Positions 42,924 through 53,149 are shown, counted from the stretch's first letter. The stretch is DNA of 55,806 nt from an uncultured Ruminococcus sp. (GCA_902782445.1 CACZNC010000011.1:1-55806); one strand, 5' to 3'. The notes: generated by a model from the letters alone, not told the origin. Numbers and translations: made by a program.

Positions 42924-43538
42924 TTACCGTCTTCCCCACCCGGAGCCGAGGGCTTTTTTCAGGGTGTGGACGGCGTAGGCTCCGGCGAAGGAACCGAGGG
43001 CCGCGGAGAGAGCCGTGACGTCAATACTGCCCGCCAGACTTTCCCCTGCTGCGCTCCGCGTGACGATCCGGGCGACGAACCACGCGATCTCGGCCAGTCC
43101 GGCGAGGATCAGGATCCACTTCGCCGCCGGGAGGGCGTTTCCGATCAAACCGGCCTCCGCATCCGTTCCTTCGGCTTCGGCGGGATCTGCCCTCTGCTCC
43201 TCGGCGGGGACGGGAGCGGGGACCCGGGGGGCGGATTCGGTTCGGACATCGGAGGGAAGACGCTCTTCGGGAAAATTCGCGCGCGCCGCCTTTTCGTCCG
43301 CCTCGGACTGCCGCCTCTTGTCGTGAAGCTCGCAGATGCGGTAGAGATAGTCCATGCCGTGATCGGTCACGCCCGCGTTGCGCAGATTTCTCTCATTGGA
43401 GAGGAGCCGTTTCACAGCGGGCGTCGTGGAAGCCTCCATGAATTTGATGAAAGGCAGGATCACCCGCTTGCAGTTGTCGCAGAGTCTGGTCTTGTCGTCG
43501 TTCGGGATCTCGCACCCGCAGTTCGCACAGCGCGCCAT
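42924..43538 (-). CDS. Zinc-ribbon membrane protein
   Basis: A 204-residue protein. The N-terminus is a four-cysteine ribbon (CANCGCEIP ... CDNC). A helical segment, a P/E/A-rich linker (about 100-130) and two hydrophobic segments (about 138-160 and 172-195) follow. Function unknown. The second protein with this plan in the window is the 1114-residue one at 49805. ATG at 43538 follows AGAGGTG. Confidence 0.65.
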   Translation of the reverse strand: MARCANCGCEIPNDDKTRLCDNCKRVILPFIKFMEASTTPAVKRLLSNERNLRNAGVTDHGMDYLYRICELHDKRRQSEADEKAARANFPEERLPSDVRTESAPRVPAPVPAEEQRADPAEAEGTDAEAGLIGNALPAAKWILILAGLAEIAWFVARIVTRSAAGESLAGSIDVTALSAALGSFAGAYAVHTLKKALGSGWGRR

Positions 43539-43574
43539 AAGGACACCTCTTCTCTCCGGAGCTTGGAATAGTAT

Positions 43575-43603
43575 ATTATAACAGTTTTTCCACCGGAGCG
43601 CAA
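43575..43603 (-). promoter_or_regulatory. Promoter of the zinc-ribbon gene
   Basis: On the minus strand TTGCGC (43598-43603), 17 bp, TATAAT (43575-43580). Confidence 0.7.
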
Positions 43604-43726
43604 GGGGATTTTGAGAATTTTTCACGTTTTTTGAAGATTTTCCGCGAATTTTTATTCCGGGATTTCATCCGCCCCTTCCCCGCCGCGGATTCTGCCCTTC
43701 CCGCCCGCCCCGCTTTCCGTTTTCTG

Positions 43727-43755
43727 TTGACGCGGGGGGAGGAATGTGCTATAAT
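43727..43755 (+). promoter_or_regulatory. Promoter of the 43792 gene
   Basis: TTGACG (43727-43732), 17 bp, TATAAT (43750-43755), 36 bp before the ATG. Confidence 0.75.
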
Positions 43756-43791
43756 TCAATCGAAAAAACAAAGGGCGGGAGGAGACCGGAC

Positions 43792-44394
43792 ATGCTCAGA
43801 CGCTATACGCCCCGGAGGACGGAGGAGATCATTGCGTCCCTCTCCCCTCTGCTGGATCAGATCGAGAAGGATTATTCCGTCCCCGCCGCCTGCATGAAGG
43901 CCGTGCTGTACCGGGAAATGACCGAGATCGACCTCTTCGACGCGGCGGCGGATCTCGCGGTCCGGCTGGGCTGGCTCGGGCGGCTGATCGGAAAAAACGA
44001 CAGTTCCACCGGCTACGCGCAGATCTTCGCCTCCGTGGCCGCCCGGGCTCTCCGTTTCGCCGAGGAACGCGGGATCGAGACGGCGGAGGGGCTCGGGCTG
44101 AAACGCTCCCCATCCCCGGAGGATCCCGGCGATCTGCGGGAAATCTGGCTGAGGCTGAACCGGGACAGGGAATTCAACCTCCGTCTCGCCGCCCTGAATC
44201 TGCTCTCTGCCGCCAAGGAGGTCACGGGACGGCTTTCCTTCCCGGACTATTCGGAGGACGAAACCAAAAGGATTTTCAGCCGCTACAACGCGAACACGAA
44301 AAAGATCACTTCCTACGGGGAAACCGTCTGGAAGCACTTTCTGCGATACCGGAACGAAGAGATGAGCAAAAACGGGAAAGGAGAGGTGTCATGA
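43792..44394 (+). CDS. Helical protein with a lysozyme-like pattern
   Basis: A 200-residue protein without signal peptide. The segment SVPAACMKAVLYREMTEID, followed later by KNDSSTGYAQIFASVA, resembles the E-(S/T) and G-x-x-Q-I blocks of lytic transglycosylase-like folds, but the similarity is weak and the protein should stay in the cytoplasm. Its stop overlaps the start of the lipoprotein gene by 4 bp. GGAGGAG precedes the ATG. Function uncertain. Confidence 0.5.
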   Translation: MLRRYTPRRTEEIIASLSPLLDQIEKDYSVPAACMKAVLYREMTEIDLFDAAADLAVRLGWLGRLIGKNDSSTGYAQIFASVAARALRFAEERGIETAEGLGLKRSPSPEDPGDLREIWLRLNRDREFNLRLAALNLLSAAKEVTGRLSFPDYSEDETKRIFSRYNANTKKITSYGETVWKHFLRYRNEEMSKNGKGEVS

Positions 44395-45263
44395 AGGAAC
44401 GGATGAAGATCATGCCGAAGGGGATCCTCGCGGCAGCGGCGGTATTCTGCCTCGTTCTCGCCGCGCTTGCCGGATGCGTGCGGAAGATCCCGGACAAACC
44501 TGCGGAGGCGGCCCTCGGAGAAACGGTCTGCGGGGCTTACCGGAGCGTCCGCAGGGATCAGAACGAGATCACCGAGATCCGCATGATCGGGGACTTCCTC
44601 ATCGCCGAGACGGACGAATACGACGAAGAGGGGCACGAAATGGCCTGGTACGCCGAAGAGATCCTGCCCGACGACCCGGACGTGCTGCGGGATCCCGCGT
44701 CCGCCGCCCGAAACGGAGGGATCCCCGTCACCGTCCGCCGGTATTCGAGCTTTTCGAACGCGGGGGAATACTGGGACGAGCCCGACCGGTACCGGATGGA
44801 GCTGACGGACGAGGGCCTGTGGTTCCGCGCGGAGAACGGCGGCGAGGATTATCTCCGCGTCCCGGATCCGACCGTTCCCGAGCCCGGGGGCATCGCGGAG
44901 AAGATCACGGAACTCGGCCAGTACTACGGCGCGGGGACCCTTGACAGATCCCTCGTCGGCGGATGGAAGGGCGAAAGCAGCGGGGAATCCGTGACGATCG
45001 TGTTCCGGGAGGACGGGGGATTCGCGTCCGTCAGCCGGAGTTCTAAGGAGCATCCGGCGCAGGCTGTTCTCGGCGCGTGGACCGTTTCGGAGGAGGGGAA
45101 TCTCATGCTGCTCTTCCGCCGGATCGGGTGGGTGGGGCAGCCCTTCGACCGCGCGCTGCGGATCGACCTCGGCGAGGATGGGACACTGAATCTGTACGAG
45201 ATCGACAGCCCCGCCGTCTGGACCTTCTCCCCCGCCGAAATCGAGCTTCGCGGACGCTGGTAA
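44391..45263 (+). CDS. Lipoprotein of unknown function
   Basis: A 290-residue lipoprotein: basic start, hydrophobic signal (ILAAAAVFCLVLAALAGC) with lipobox LAGC, then an acidic, beta-rich domain. The final 110 residues (VGGWKGESSGESVTIVFRED then LGAWTVSEEG) resemble small beta-barrel domains that occur repeatedly in clostridial lipoproteins (W-x-x-x-x-G-E..., F-x-x-D-G). No enzyme motif. It is translationally coupled to the preceding gene. Confidence 0.65.
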   Translation: MKERMKIMPKGILAAAAVFCLVLAALAGCVRKIPDKPAEAALGETVCGAYRSVRRDQNEITEIRMIGDFLIAETDEYDEEGHEMAWYAEEILPDDPDVLRDPASAARNGGIPVTVRRYSSFSNAGEYWDEPDRYRMELTDEGLWFRAENGGEDYLRVPDPTVPEPGGIAEKITELGQYYGAGTLDRSLVGGWKGESSGESVTIVFREDGGFASVSRSSKEHPAQAVLGAWTVSEEGNLMLLFRRIGWVGQPFDRALRIDLGEDGTLNLYEIDSPAVWTFSPAEIELRGRW

Positions 45264-45342
45264 AGTATATCCGAACGCAAAAACATACAAACCGTCAGCC
45301 GGTGACAGAGCCGGACTATCTGCATCAAGGGAGGCCCAACCC

Positions 45343-46371
45343 ATGTCGCTCTACGATCTGCACCTTTCGCTTGCCGACGCCGATCTCGCGGCCCGGCTCC
45401 CCTATTCCTTCGATCCCGCCGAACCCCTCGGCCCTCAGAAAGCGCGGGCGGACCGGGTGTTCCGCTCCCTCATCGGGTGGGACAAAATGCCCGTGCCGGA
45501 ATGCGCTCCCGCCGTCCGGGTCGACTTCACCACGGACGAGGATCCGCGCTTTACCGAGACCCGCTTTCAGTTTGAATCGGAGCCCGGATTCTTCATCCCC
45601 GCGCATCTTCTGGTCCCGAAGGCCGCCTCGCCCCTCGAAAAGAACGGGAAACTGCCCGTCATGATCTGCCTGCAGGGGCATTCGACGGGGATGCACATCT
45701 CCATCGGCCGGGAGAAATTCCCCGGGGACGCCGAGACCATCGCCGGAGGCCGGGACTTCGCGCTTCAGGCGGTCGCCAACGGGTATATCGCCATTGCGAT
45801 GGAACAGCGGGGACTCGGCGAGCTCAAGCACGGGGGAAGCTGTCTTCTCCCGGCGTCCCAGGCCCTTCTGATCGGCCGGACCCTCCTCGGCGAGCGGATC
45901 TACGATATCGGCCGCCTGATCGACGCGATCGAAAACGGTCTCTCGGACGCGGCGGATCCCTCGCGGATCGCGATGATGGGCAATTCCGGCGGAGGAACCG
46001 CGACCTGGCACTCCGCGGCGATCGAGCACCGTCTCGCGGCCGTCATGCCCTCCTGCGCCTTCAACCTCTACCGCAAGTCGATCTTTGCGATGGACCACTG
46101 CTTCTGCAACCACATCCCCCACATCCTCGAATACATGGAGATGCCCGACCTCGCCATGCTCTCCGCCCCGATTCCGGCGGTGATCGTCTGCGGGCGCGAG
46201 GATCCGATCTTCCCGCTGGACGGCGTGCTCGAAGGATTCGAGACGGTCAAGGCCGTTTACGCCGCGGCCGGAGTTCCCGACGCCTGCCGTCTGGTGATCG
46301 GTCCCGGCGGCCACCGGTTCTATCCCGACGAGGCATGGCCGGTCTTTGCGGAAATCATGAAGAATCTATGA
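45343..46371 (+). CDS. Alpha/beta hydrolase, acetyl-xylan esterase-like
   Basis: A 342-residue cytoplasmic alpha/beta hydrolase of the Abhydrolase_7/acetyl-xylan esterase group. Nucleophile serine in MGNSGGG; oxyanion region LQGHSTGMH; likely acid in CGREDPIFP and histidine in GPGGHRFYP close to the C-terminus. The substrate is probably an acylated carbohydrate. Its stop overlaps the next gene's ATG (ATGA), so esterase, glycosidase-like lipoprotein and phosphoesterase are a joint operon. Confidence 0.8.
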   Translation: MSLYDLHLSLADADLAARLPYSFDPAEPLGPQKARADRVFRSLIGWDKMPVPECAPAVRVDFTTDEDPRFTETRFQFESEPGFFIPAHLLVPKAASPLEKNGKLPVMICLQGHSTGMHISIGREKFPGDAETIAGGRDFALQAVANGYIAIAMEQRGLGELKHGGSCLLPASQALLIGRTLLGERIYDIGRLIDAIENGLSDAADPSRIAMMGNSGGGTATWHSAAIEHRLAAVMPSCAFNLYRKSIFAMDHCFCNHIPHILEYMEMPDLAMLSAPIPAVIVCGREDPIFPLDGVLEGFETVKAVYAAAGVPDACRLVIGPGGHRFYPDEAWPVFAEIMKNL

Positions 46372-48941
46372 GAAACACGAATCATCTTTATTCCCCGGCG
46401 GGCGGGACGGCTTTGAAGTGCGGAGGGACAGGGGCGGTCTTCTGCCTCCTCCTCGCGCTGTGCCTCCTTCTGCCCCAGTTCTCCGCCTGCTCCTCCGAGA
46501 AAGCACCCCCGGCTCAGACCGGCGAAACGGAGAAGGTCCCCGAGACGGAGGAGACCGAAAAGACGCCCGACCCCGCGCCGGCAAAGGTTCCCGAGCCGGA
46601 ACCGGAGACGGAAAAACAGCCGGAGCCCGCGCCAGCGAAAGAACCGGCTCCCGCTCCGAAGCGCTCCCGGACCGTCGCCGTCTACGACTTTGACGAAGCG
46701 GCGAAGAGCGCGCATCAGGTGGCGGCGGGGGAGATCTACGGGGTCCGGTGCAAAGTGACCGCTCCCTTCGACCGGTTCTCCTACTGCATCCCCACTTGGA
46801 CTCAGAAGAATTCCGCGGCGACCCTCGCCCTGTACGTCTGGAACGACGACACGGACGCCATGATCGAAGCGGGTCCCGCGGTCAGTCAGCGGTTCGAGAA
46901 TCTCACCGACTGCGCCACGGACACGGTCAAATTCGACGAAATGCCGGCGGGGGAATATCTCTTCGCCATTCAGGACACTTCCGGTCCGGCGGGCACATGG
47001 GTGTTCCCGGGAAACGTGTCGAAGGGCGGAATCTACGACACCGGGCTCTCGGCGAAGGGGGATCTCCAGCTCGAGATCGGCTTCACCGAAGAACGGGACG
47101 ATTATTTCGAGGAGGTCATCACGATGGACGAAATCGACGGACTGCACACCCCTCCGGCGGAATACGTTCTGCCTGCGGACGACATTCTCGTGACCCGCGA
47201 CGCCATGCCGGACACCTGGGCTCTCACCGACGGGCTCGGTCGTACTGCGGCGTCGAACGCGGAAACGGTGGATCCGAAGGAGGACAAGATCGTCGCCATG
47301 TTCTACTGGGACTGGCACAATTCCGACGACGGCAAGCCCCTGAACGTGACGGAGTTCATGAAGGAACACCCGGATATCAGGAACGACTACAGGAGCGAAT
47401 ACTGGCCGAAGGGCGGGACCCGGTACTTCTGGGACGAACCCGTCTACGGCTACTACCTCACGACGGACGAATGGGTCATCCGCCGTCAGGCCGAACTGCT
47501 GGCCGCCGCGGGAGTGGACGTGATCTTCATGGACAACACCAACGGGACCTTCACCTGGCGCAACTCCTATCTCAAGATCTACAAGGTCTTCGAGGAGGCC
47601 CGGAAGGACGGCGTGAACGTGCCGAAGATCTCCTTCATGCTCCCCTTCTCCCCGGGCGAGGACACGGCGACCCAGCTGAAATCCCTCTACACCGATATCT
47701 ACCGGCCCGGGAAGTATCAGAATCTTTGGTTCTACCTGGACGGCAAGCCCATGCTGATGGCCTATCACACCTCCCTGACCCACCGCCGCTCGGATCCCCT
47801 CGAAAAGGAGATCGCGGATTTCTTCACCTTCCGGGCGGGCGAACCGGTCTACAACGCGAAGGACTACCGGGCGAAGACGGAAAAGGACGCGCGCTGGGGA
47901 TGGCTCTCGACCACGCCGCAGGCTCTGTACTACGGTCCCGGCGACGCTGAGAAACCTGAAATGACCACCGTCGGCGTGGCGCAGAACTGGTCCGCCGAAA
48001 AGGGACTGACCGCCATGAACGGAGAGAACATCTTCGGGCGGCATTACACAAGCGAAGGGTATGACACCCGTGAGGACGCGAAGCTGTGGGGCGCGAATTT
48101 CGCCGAACAGTGGGAGTTCGCCATCTCAAAGGATCCGCGCATCGTCTTCGTCACCGGCTGGAACGAATGGAACGCCGGCCGGTACGAATCCTGGCCCCCG
48201 ACGGCCGCCGCGGTGGAGAACGCCTTCCCGGACGAATTCGACGAGACCTACAGCCGGGACATCGAACCGACCCGGGGGGATCTGAAAGACCACTACTACT
48301 GCCAGCTGGTGGATTACGTGAGGAAATTCAAGGGAGCCCGTCCGGTCCCCGCGGCATCCGCGCCGAAGAAGATCGATCTCGCGGCCGATCCCGCCGTCGA
48401 ATGGGCGGACGTAGGACCGGAGTTCATCGCCTATCCGCACAACACCGGGGACCGGGACGCCGCGGCTTACGGGGGAGTCCGCCTCACCGATACGAGCGGG
48501 CGGAACGATTTCGTCGGACTGAAAGCGGCCCGTGACGGGGAAAACTACTACTTCCTCGCCGAATGCGCCGAGAACATCACGCCCCATACCGATCCGAACT
48601 GGATGACGCTCTGGCTCGACACGACGGACGCGGGTCCCGACGGCTGGGAGAGCTTCGATTTCGTCGTGAACAAGACCTCTCCCTCGGCCGACAGAGCTGT
48701 CGTCGAACGCTTCACCGGGAACAGTTTCGAGACGGAAAAGGCGGGCGAGGCCGAATACCGGGTCAGGGGGAAATACCTCGTTCTGAAGATCCCGGCGTCG
48801 GTACTCGGGCTTTCCGACACGGAGCACAACATCCTCTTCAAGTGGAGCGACAACGTCCGGGGCGGGGACATTTTGAACTTCTACGCGGAGGGGGACGCCG
48901 CTCCCGCTGGAAGATTCAAGTATGTCTTCAAGGTACGCTGA
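46368..48941 (+). CDS. Secreted glycoside hydrolase-like lipoprotein with carbohydrate-binding domain
   Basis: An 857-residue protein. A signal segment (FCLLLALCLLLP) ends in a lipobox-like FSAC, followed by a P/E/T/K-rich linker of about 60 residues that would lift the enzyme off the cell. A small beta domain follows (about 105-245), then a TIM-barrel-like domain (about 305-650) beginning KIVAMFYWDWHN, with VDVIFMDNTNG and FVTGWNEWNAGR as probable active-site strands; this pattern recalls GH99/GH71-like proteins. The last 180 residues resemble a CBM9/DOMON-type binding module (NDFVGLKAARDGENYYFLAE). The ATG at 46368 overlaps the esterase stop. Substrate not determined. Confidence 0.7.
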   Translation: MRNTNHLYSPAGGTALKCGGTGAVFCLLLALCLLLPQFSACSSEKAPPAQTGETEKVPETEETEKTPDPAPAKVPEPEPETEKQPEPAPAKEPAPAPKRSRTVAVYDFDEAAKSAHQVAAGEIYGVRCKVTAPFDRFSYCIPTWTQKNSAATLALYVWNDDTDAMIEAGPAVSQRFENLTDCATDTVKFDEMPAGEYLFAIQDTSGPAGTWVFPGNVSKGGIYDTGLSAKGDLQLEIGFTEERDDYFEEVITMDEIDGLHTPPAEYVLPADDILVTRDAMPDTWALTDGLGRTAASNAETVDPKEDKIVAMFYWDWHNSDDGKPLNVTEFMKEHPDIRNDYRSEYWPKGGTRYFWDEPVYGYYLTTDEWVIRRQAELLAAAGVDVIFMDNTNGTFTWRNSYLKIYKVFEEARKDGVNVPKISFMLPFSPGEDTATQLKSLYTDIYRPGKYQNLWFYLDGKPMLMAYHTSLTHRRSDPLEKEIADFFTFRAGEPVYNAKDYRAKTEKDARWGWLSTTPQALYYGPGDAEKPEMTTVGVAQNWSAEKGLTAMNGENIFGRHYTSEGYDTREDAKLWGANFAEQWEFAISKDPRIVFVTGWNEWNAGRYESWPPTAAAVENAFPDEFDETYSRDIEPTRGDLKDHYYCQLVDYVRKFKGARPVPAASAPKKIDLAADPAVEWADVGPEFIAYPHNTGDRDAAAYGGVRLTDTSGRNDFVGLKAARDGENYYFLAECAENITPHTDPNWMTLWLDTTDAGPDGWESFDFVVNKTSPSADRAVVERFTGNSFETEKAGEAEYRVRGKYLVLKIPASVLGLSDTEHNILFKWSDNVRGGDILNFYAEGDAAPAGRFKYVFKVR

Positions 48942-48960
48942 CGCGGGGAAGGAGAGCAAA

Positions 48961-49725
48961 ATGGGAATCCGCTTCGGTCTCTTCGCCGATCTGCACAGTT
49001 CCCTGCCCGGTCAGCCGGAACGGGGCAGCAGTCTCCGCACCGCAGAAGATCTGAAAAAGGCGCTCGGCCGGTTCCGGGACGCCGGATGCTCCTTCGCGGT
49101 CTCCCTCGGGGACAACACCCAGCCCTCGTCCACGGCGGCGGAGCAGTTCGAACAGATGAGATCCCTCGCGGAGAGTTGGAACGGGTACGGATTTCCCGTC
49201 CATCTCGTCCCCGGGAACCACGAATTCCAGCAGCTCACCCCCGACGAGATCCGTGCAATCACCGGGAGGGGCCGGCTGTATTACGACTTCCGAATCGGAG
49301 ACGTCCGCTTCGTCGTGCTCGACACCGCTTACCGGCCGGACGGGGTCCATTACAGCCGGGACAATTTCGACTGGCGGTTTTCCGTCGTCCCGGAGGAGGA
49401 GACGGCCTGGCTGAAAGCCCTCCTCGCCGATCCCGTCCGCACCTTTGTCTTCGCCCACTGCAATCTTTTCTTCGCCCCGGGGGAAGCGGAGGCCGCATGG
49501 TATCAGGTCGGAAATCACCGTGAGATCCGCGCTGTCCTCGAAGGCTCCGGCTGCGTGGAGGCGGTCTTTCAGGGGCACGAACACGTCTTCCGCAGTCTCG
49601 AAACGGGCGGGATCCGGTACGTGACGGTCCCGAGCCCCGAACGCGACCCGGAATACCGCGAGAGCACCTTCCCCGTCGTCGAGATCCTCGATGAGGGCTT
49701 TTCGTACAACGGGGAAAGGCTGTGA
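48961..49725 (+). CDS. Metallophosphoesterase
   Basis: A 254-residue calcineurin-like phosphoesterase with all metal-ligand blocks: DLH near the start, SLGDNTQ, PGNHEF, FAHCN and GHEHVF. No signal peptide. It lies 19 bp after the glycosidase-like gene and ends at a terminator. Substrate unknown. Confidence 0.85.
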   Translation: MGIRFGLFADLHSSLPGQPERGSSLRTAEDLKKALGRFRDAGCSFAVSLGDNTQPSSTAAEQFEQMRSLAESWNGYGFPVHLVPGNHEFQQLTPDEIRAITGRGRLYYDFRIGDVRFVVLDTAYRPDGVHYSRDNFDWRFSVVPEEETAWLKALLADPVRTFVFAHCNLFFAPGEAEAAWYQVGNHREIRAVLEGSGCVEAVFQGHEHVFRSLETGGIRYVTVPSPERDPEYRESTFPVVEILDEGFSYNGERL

Positions 49726-49750
49726 CAGAGATCCGTAAAAATGCAGAAAA

Positions 49751-49784
49751 AACGGACGGTCCTTTTCGGGGGATCGTCCGTTTT
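49751..49784. terminator. Bidirectional terminator between converging genes
   Basis: AACGGACG (49751-49758) pairs with CGTCCGTT (49775-49782), with A-rich and T-rich runs on the two sides. Confidence 0.8.
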
Positions 49785-49804
49785 CGGTTCTGCGCGTCAT
49801 TGGA

Positions 49805-52800
49805 TCACGGCAGGTAGAACTGATCGTCTTCGTAAATGTCGGAGTCGTCCGCATCAGAGGAAGCGGGATCGTCCTTGAAGCACTGGAAGGTTCCGATGCC
49901 TATGATCTCGACTTCGGGTTCCCGGATATGCAGGTCTCCCGTCCCCTCTCCGTGGAAAACGTCTTCTTTCTTGAAGCGGAAGATGACTTTATCCGGGAGC
50001 GGATATGCATCTCTGCCCCGCTGCGGGTTCGGTTCATAGGTGTCCTTGTCCGGGTCGAAATAGGTCAGCGTCCCCCCTTCCGGATCGTAGAAGTATGAAT
50101 TGTACCTGACAGTAAGATCGTATGAATCTCCGACCTCCCAATCGCCTTCATAGTCTGTCATCAGTACGTTAAGGTCAAAATTCGCGCCTTTTTCGCCGAT
50201 CTGCGTATCAATACGGACTGAGACTGCCCCGAACGTGCCCGGATAGAGATAGTAAATATCCCAGAAGTCCGACGCGTTGTCGGTTGCTTTGTCGAACACG
50301 ACGGGGACCTTGACGTCCTTGATGTTGCGCAGATGGATCGGGATGTTGAAATAGGCGTTCCCGTTCGTCAGGGATTTCGGGTCGGCTCTGAGATCGACGT
50401 CCGTCCAGTCAGTCTTCGCGCGCAGGACTTCCTTAACCTCGCCCTTCGAATTGCTTCCGATGACGTTGACAAACTCCGGGCAGCCCCACATGATGTAGTT
50501 GTACACCGTCGTTTCGAGCAGGACGGGATTGTCCTTGTTGGGTTCGAGGAAGAGCGGGAAGTCCACGCTCGTCCGGTTTCCGGGCAGAAACAGCGCTTCG
50601 TGATACAGGTCGAAATCAAAGTCGTACCGCATCGCCTCTCTGTTGGTCAGGAACTTGTAGTACTTGGAGTTCTTCACCATGCTGCCCTGCTTCACCTGAT
50701 CGTCGTGCCAGTAGAAGGTGAGGCGGGTGTTGAACCAGGGCAGGACCTCTTTGTAGATCTTGGTCCGCGCTTTGAGGGCTGCGTCCTCGTAGTGCTTTCG
50801 GTAGGCCTCTTCGAGGATGGGGTTGGTGTTTTCGTAGAGGATCGTCCGGACGTTTTTCTTGAATGTGCCGATCTGCTCCGGGGTCAGGTCGCTGAACCGG
50901 ATCACTTCGTCTCCGAGGTCTTCGACCGTTTTCTTCCACGCGTCGTCCCAGTTCCAGGAGAAGTCGATCAGCGCCTTGTCGTTCCGGCTGGCTCTCGGGG
51001 TCTTGTACAGCTTGTTCCGTCGTTCGACTTCCTTTTCGCCGAGGCTCGCGGGGTATCTGCCGATGACATGGAGATCCCCCTCCCCGTCATCCCCGAAATA
51101 GGCGCTTCCGTACCGGCTCCACCAGCGTACTCTCGCGCTGTCGTCCATCTCCCAGAAACGGTCGACGAAGCGGTCATACATTTTCGTGATCGCATTGTAG
51201 AGTTTATCGGGTTCCTTCTCATATTCCTTGAACAGGGTGTCGAAGGCTTCGGCCCATCCGTTCCCGAGGACGTCGCAGAGCTCCCACGGGCGGTTTTCGT
51301 AAACCTTCGTCTTGTTCATCGAATCGTTCCCGTTCTTTGCAAATCCTTCCTCGGACTTCGCGGAATGGAGCAGGAAATAGTGATACGCGCCCTCTTCCAG
51401 CGTCGTCGGGTTGCCGAGGGGCCTGTACCATTTCGTGAGCTTGGCCTCCCACCCCGGTATCGTTTCCGTCACAGTCGTATAGATGAACAATCCCGCGCCG
51501 ACGACCGCCAGACCCACGGCGACGGCTTCCAGTCCCACCGCAAGCGCGCCTGTCGCGGCAGCCGCGGCAGCTCCGCAGAGAATGCCGGTAGCGCCGATCA
51601 TCAAGGGGACTGAGTCCTTCATCGCCGCGAGGGCATTCTTGTCCGCGTCCACGTTTCGCTTCATCCGGTCGCTGACCTTGAGGTAGGTGATTCCCGCGCC
51701 GAGGAGCTGCAGACCGTAGCCGATCCCCTTCATCACGGGATCCGGGACGTTTTTCAGGGTCTTGCCCGTGCAGTCGAGGATCGTGACGGCCGTCGCCGCG
51801 CTGTCCCCCACCACGCCCAGGGTGTCGCAGAACTGCGTGAATCCCGAATCCAGCGGAGCTCCGCCGTGTTTTTTCAGGATCTCGAAGAGCTTTGTCAGAT
51901 CCTCCGCCGAGGTATAGTCGATGAATCTCTTGAAGTTCGGGACATCGATGATGCCGACGTTGTAGAGCCAGTGGCTGGTGCTGTCGTACTTCTGGACGTT
52001 CTCCCTCGAGAGATAATAGAAGATGGATTTTCCGTCCTCGTAGACATATCTGCTGACCGCGTCCAGCCCCTCGTTCAGCATGGCCTCCGTCGAGAAATGG
52101 CTCATGCGGGCGGTGTAGCTCTTCCCGTCCCCGGCGATCTCGTACCAGATCTCCTCCCATTTCCCGGTCTCCTCGTTCAGATAGAGGATGTTTCCGGGAT
52201 GGGTCCCTTCGGGGATCGGCACGGTGATCTCGACGTCCGTATAGAACTTGCTTTGCCCGGACGCGAGGGAGTAGTCGTAGGAATAGAGCTGCGCGCCGGT
52301 GGCGGGATCGGTCTTGTCCGGAAGCCGCTTCACGATCAGGGTGTCCTCCTCGTTGTCGAGGTTCCACCACTTCATGTCGACGTGGATCCCGAATTCCGGG
52401 AAATCCGCCTCCGGGTTCTCCCTCGAGACCGGAGCCGTGAGGGTCTTCGCCCCGTCGTACTCCTCTTTCGTGAATCCGACTTCGATGAACGCCGGGTTCC
52501 CGGGGGAGTTCTCCTCCGTCACTTCGACGGGATTCTCGAGATAATCGGCAAGATCCTCCTTCGTCATGCCGAGATAGTCGAGAAGGAGGGCGTTGTATTC
52601 GTCGGGCGACCGGGCGATCTCAGATCCCGCCTCCGCGTTCAACGGCTTCTCAGGTTCCGAAACGATCCCCCCGCCGTTCTTTTTGCGGAGGAATCCCGGA
52701 TACTTGAATCCGGCGACGCAGAGTTCGGCGGCCATCACGAGGGCGAGGAAGACGCAGAGGCCCCGCCGCCCCGATTTTGCCGCAGGCGCGGACGGTTCCG

Positions 52801-53149
52801 GTCCGCTCTCCGCCTGCCGCTGTTCCCTGACCTGCCGGGTATATCCGGGCTGCATATAGGCGGGAGGCGTCGCCGGGGACGTTCTTCCCTGGACCGCCGG
52901 CGGCGTCCGGTTTGTCGCCGACGGGGGAGTAACAGAGAACGACGGACCGGGTCTTTCCGTCCGGACTCTGCGTTTCGCGCCGCAGGACGGACAGAACGCG
53001 GCTTCGGGTGGGAGCTCTTTCCCGCAGGAAGAACAGAACCGCCCGATTTGCTCCGCCGGTTTTTCTTCGGGGACCTTCGCGCCGCAGTTCTCGCAGAATC
53101 TCGATCCGTCCGCAAGGGCCGCGCCGCAGTTTCCGCAGTGTTTTGCCAT
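49805..53149 (-). CDS. Very large zinc-ribbon membrane protein
   Basis: A 1114-residue protein. Two four-cysteine ribbons open it (CGNCGAAL ... CENCGAK, and CSSCGKEL ... CPSCGAK), followed by a proline-rich linker (about 70-125), one membrane helix (GLCVFLALVMAAELCVAGF) and then about 950 residues that should lie outside the cell. Another hydrophobic stretch, rich in A and G (AAAAAATGALAVGLEAVAVG), occurs near residue 535. The remainder is rich in W and Y and matches nothing I recognise. In clostridia, double-ribbon proteins with a single helix often anchor variable outer domains. ATG at 53149 follows AAAGGAG. Confidence 0.65.
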   Translation of the reverse strand: MAKHCGNCGAALADGSRFCENCGAKVPEEKPAEQIGRFCSSCGKELPPEAAFCPSCGAKRRVRTERPGPSFSVTPPSATNRTPPAVQGRTSPATPPAYMQPGYTRQVREQRQAESGPEPSAPAAKSGRRGLCVFLALVMAAELCVAGFKYPGFLRKKNGGGIVSEPEKPLNAEAGSEIARSPDEYNALLLDYLGMTKEDLADYLENPVEVTEENSPGNPAFIEVGFTKEEYDGAKTLTAPVSRENPEADFPEFGIHVDMKWWNLDNEEDTLIVKRLPDKTDPATGAQLYSYDYSLASGQSKFYTDVEITVPIPEGTHPGNILYLNEETGKWEEIWYEIAGDGKSYTARMSHFSTEAMLNEGLDAVSRYVYEDGKSIFYYLSRENVQKYDSTSHWLYNVGIIDVPNFKRFIDYTSAEDLTKLFEILKKHGGAPLDSGFTQFCDTLGVVGDSAATAVTILDCTGKTLKNVPDPVMKGIGYGLQLLGAGITYLKVSDRMKRNVDADKNALAAMKDSVPLMIGATGILCGAAAAAATGALAVGLEAVAVGLAVVGAGLFIYTTVTETIPGWEAKLTKWYRPLGNPTTLEEGAYHYFLLHSAKSEEGFAKNGNDSMNKTKVYENRPWELCDVLGNGWAEAFDTLFKEYEKEPDKLYNAITKMYDRFVDRFWEMDDSARVRWWSRYGSAYFGDDGEGDLHVIGRYPASLGEKEVERRNKLYKTPRASRNDKALIDFSWNWDDAWKKTVEDLGDEVIRFSDLTPEQIGTFKKNVRTILYENTNPILEEAYRKHYEDAALKARTKIYKEVLPWFNTRLTFYWHDDQVKQGSMVKNSKYYKFLTNREAMRYDFDFDLYHEALFLPGNRTSVDFPLFLEPNKDNPVLLETTVYNYIMWGCPEFVNVIGSNSKGEVKEVLRAKTDWTDVDLRADPKSLTNGNAYFNIPIHLRNIKDVKVPVVFDKATDNASDFWDIYYLYPGTFGAVSVRIDTQIGEKGANFDLNVLMTDYEGDWEVGDSYDLTVRYNSYFYDPEGGTLTYFDPDKDTYEPNPQRGRDAYPLPDKVIFRFKKEDVFHGEGTGDLHIREPEVEIIGIGTFQCFKDDPASSDADDSDIYEDDQFYLP

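Noticed and set aside
43792..44394. Firm assignment as a lytic transglycosylase
   Set aside because: The resemblance is limited to two short blocks and the protein has no signal peptide.
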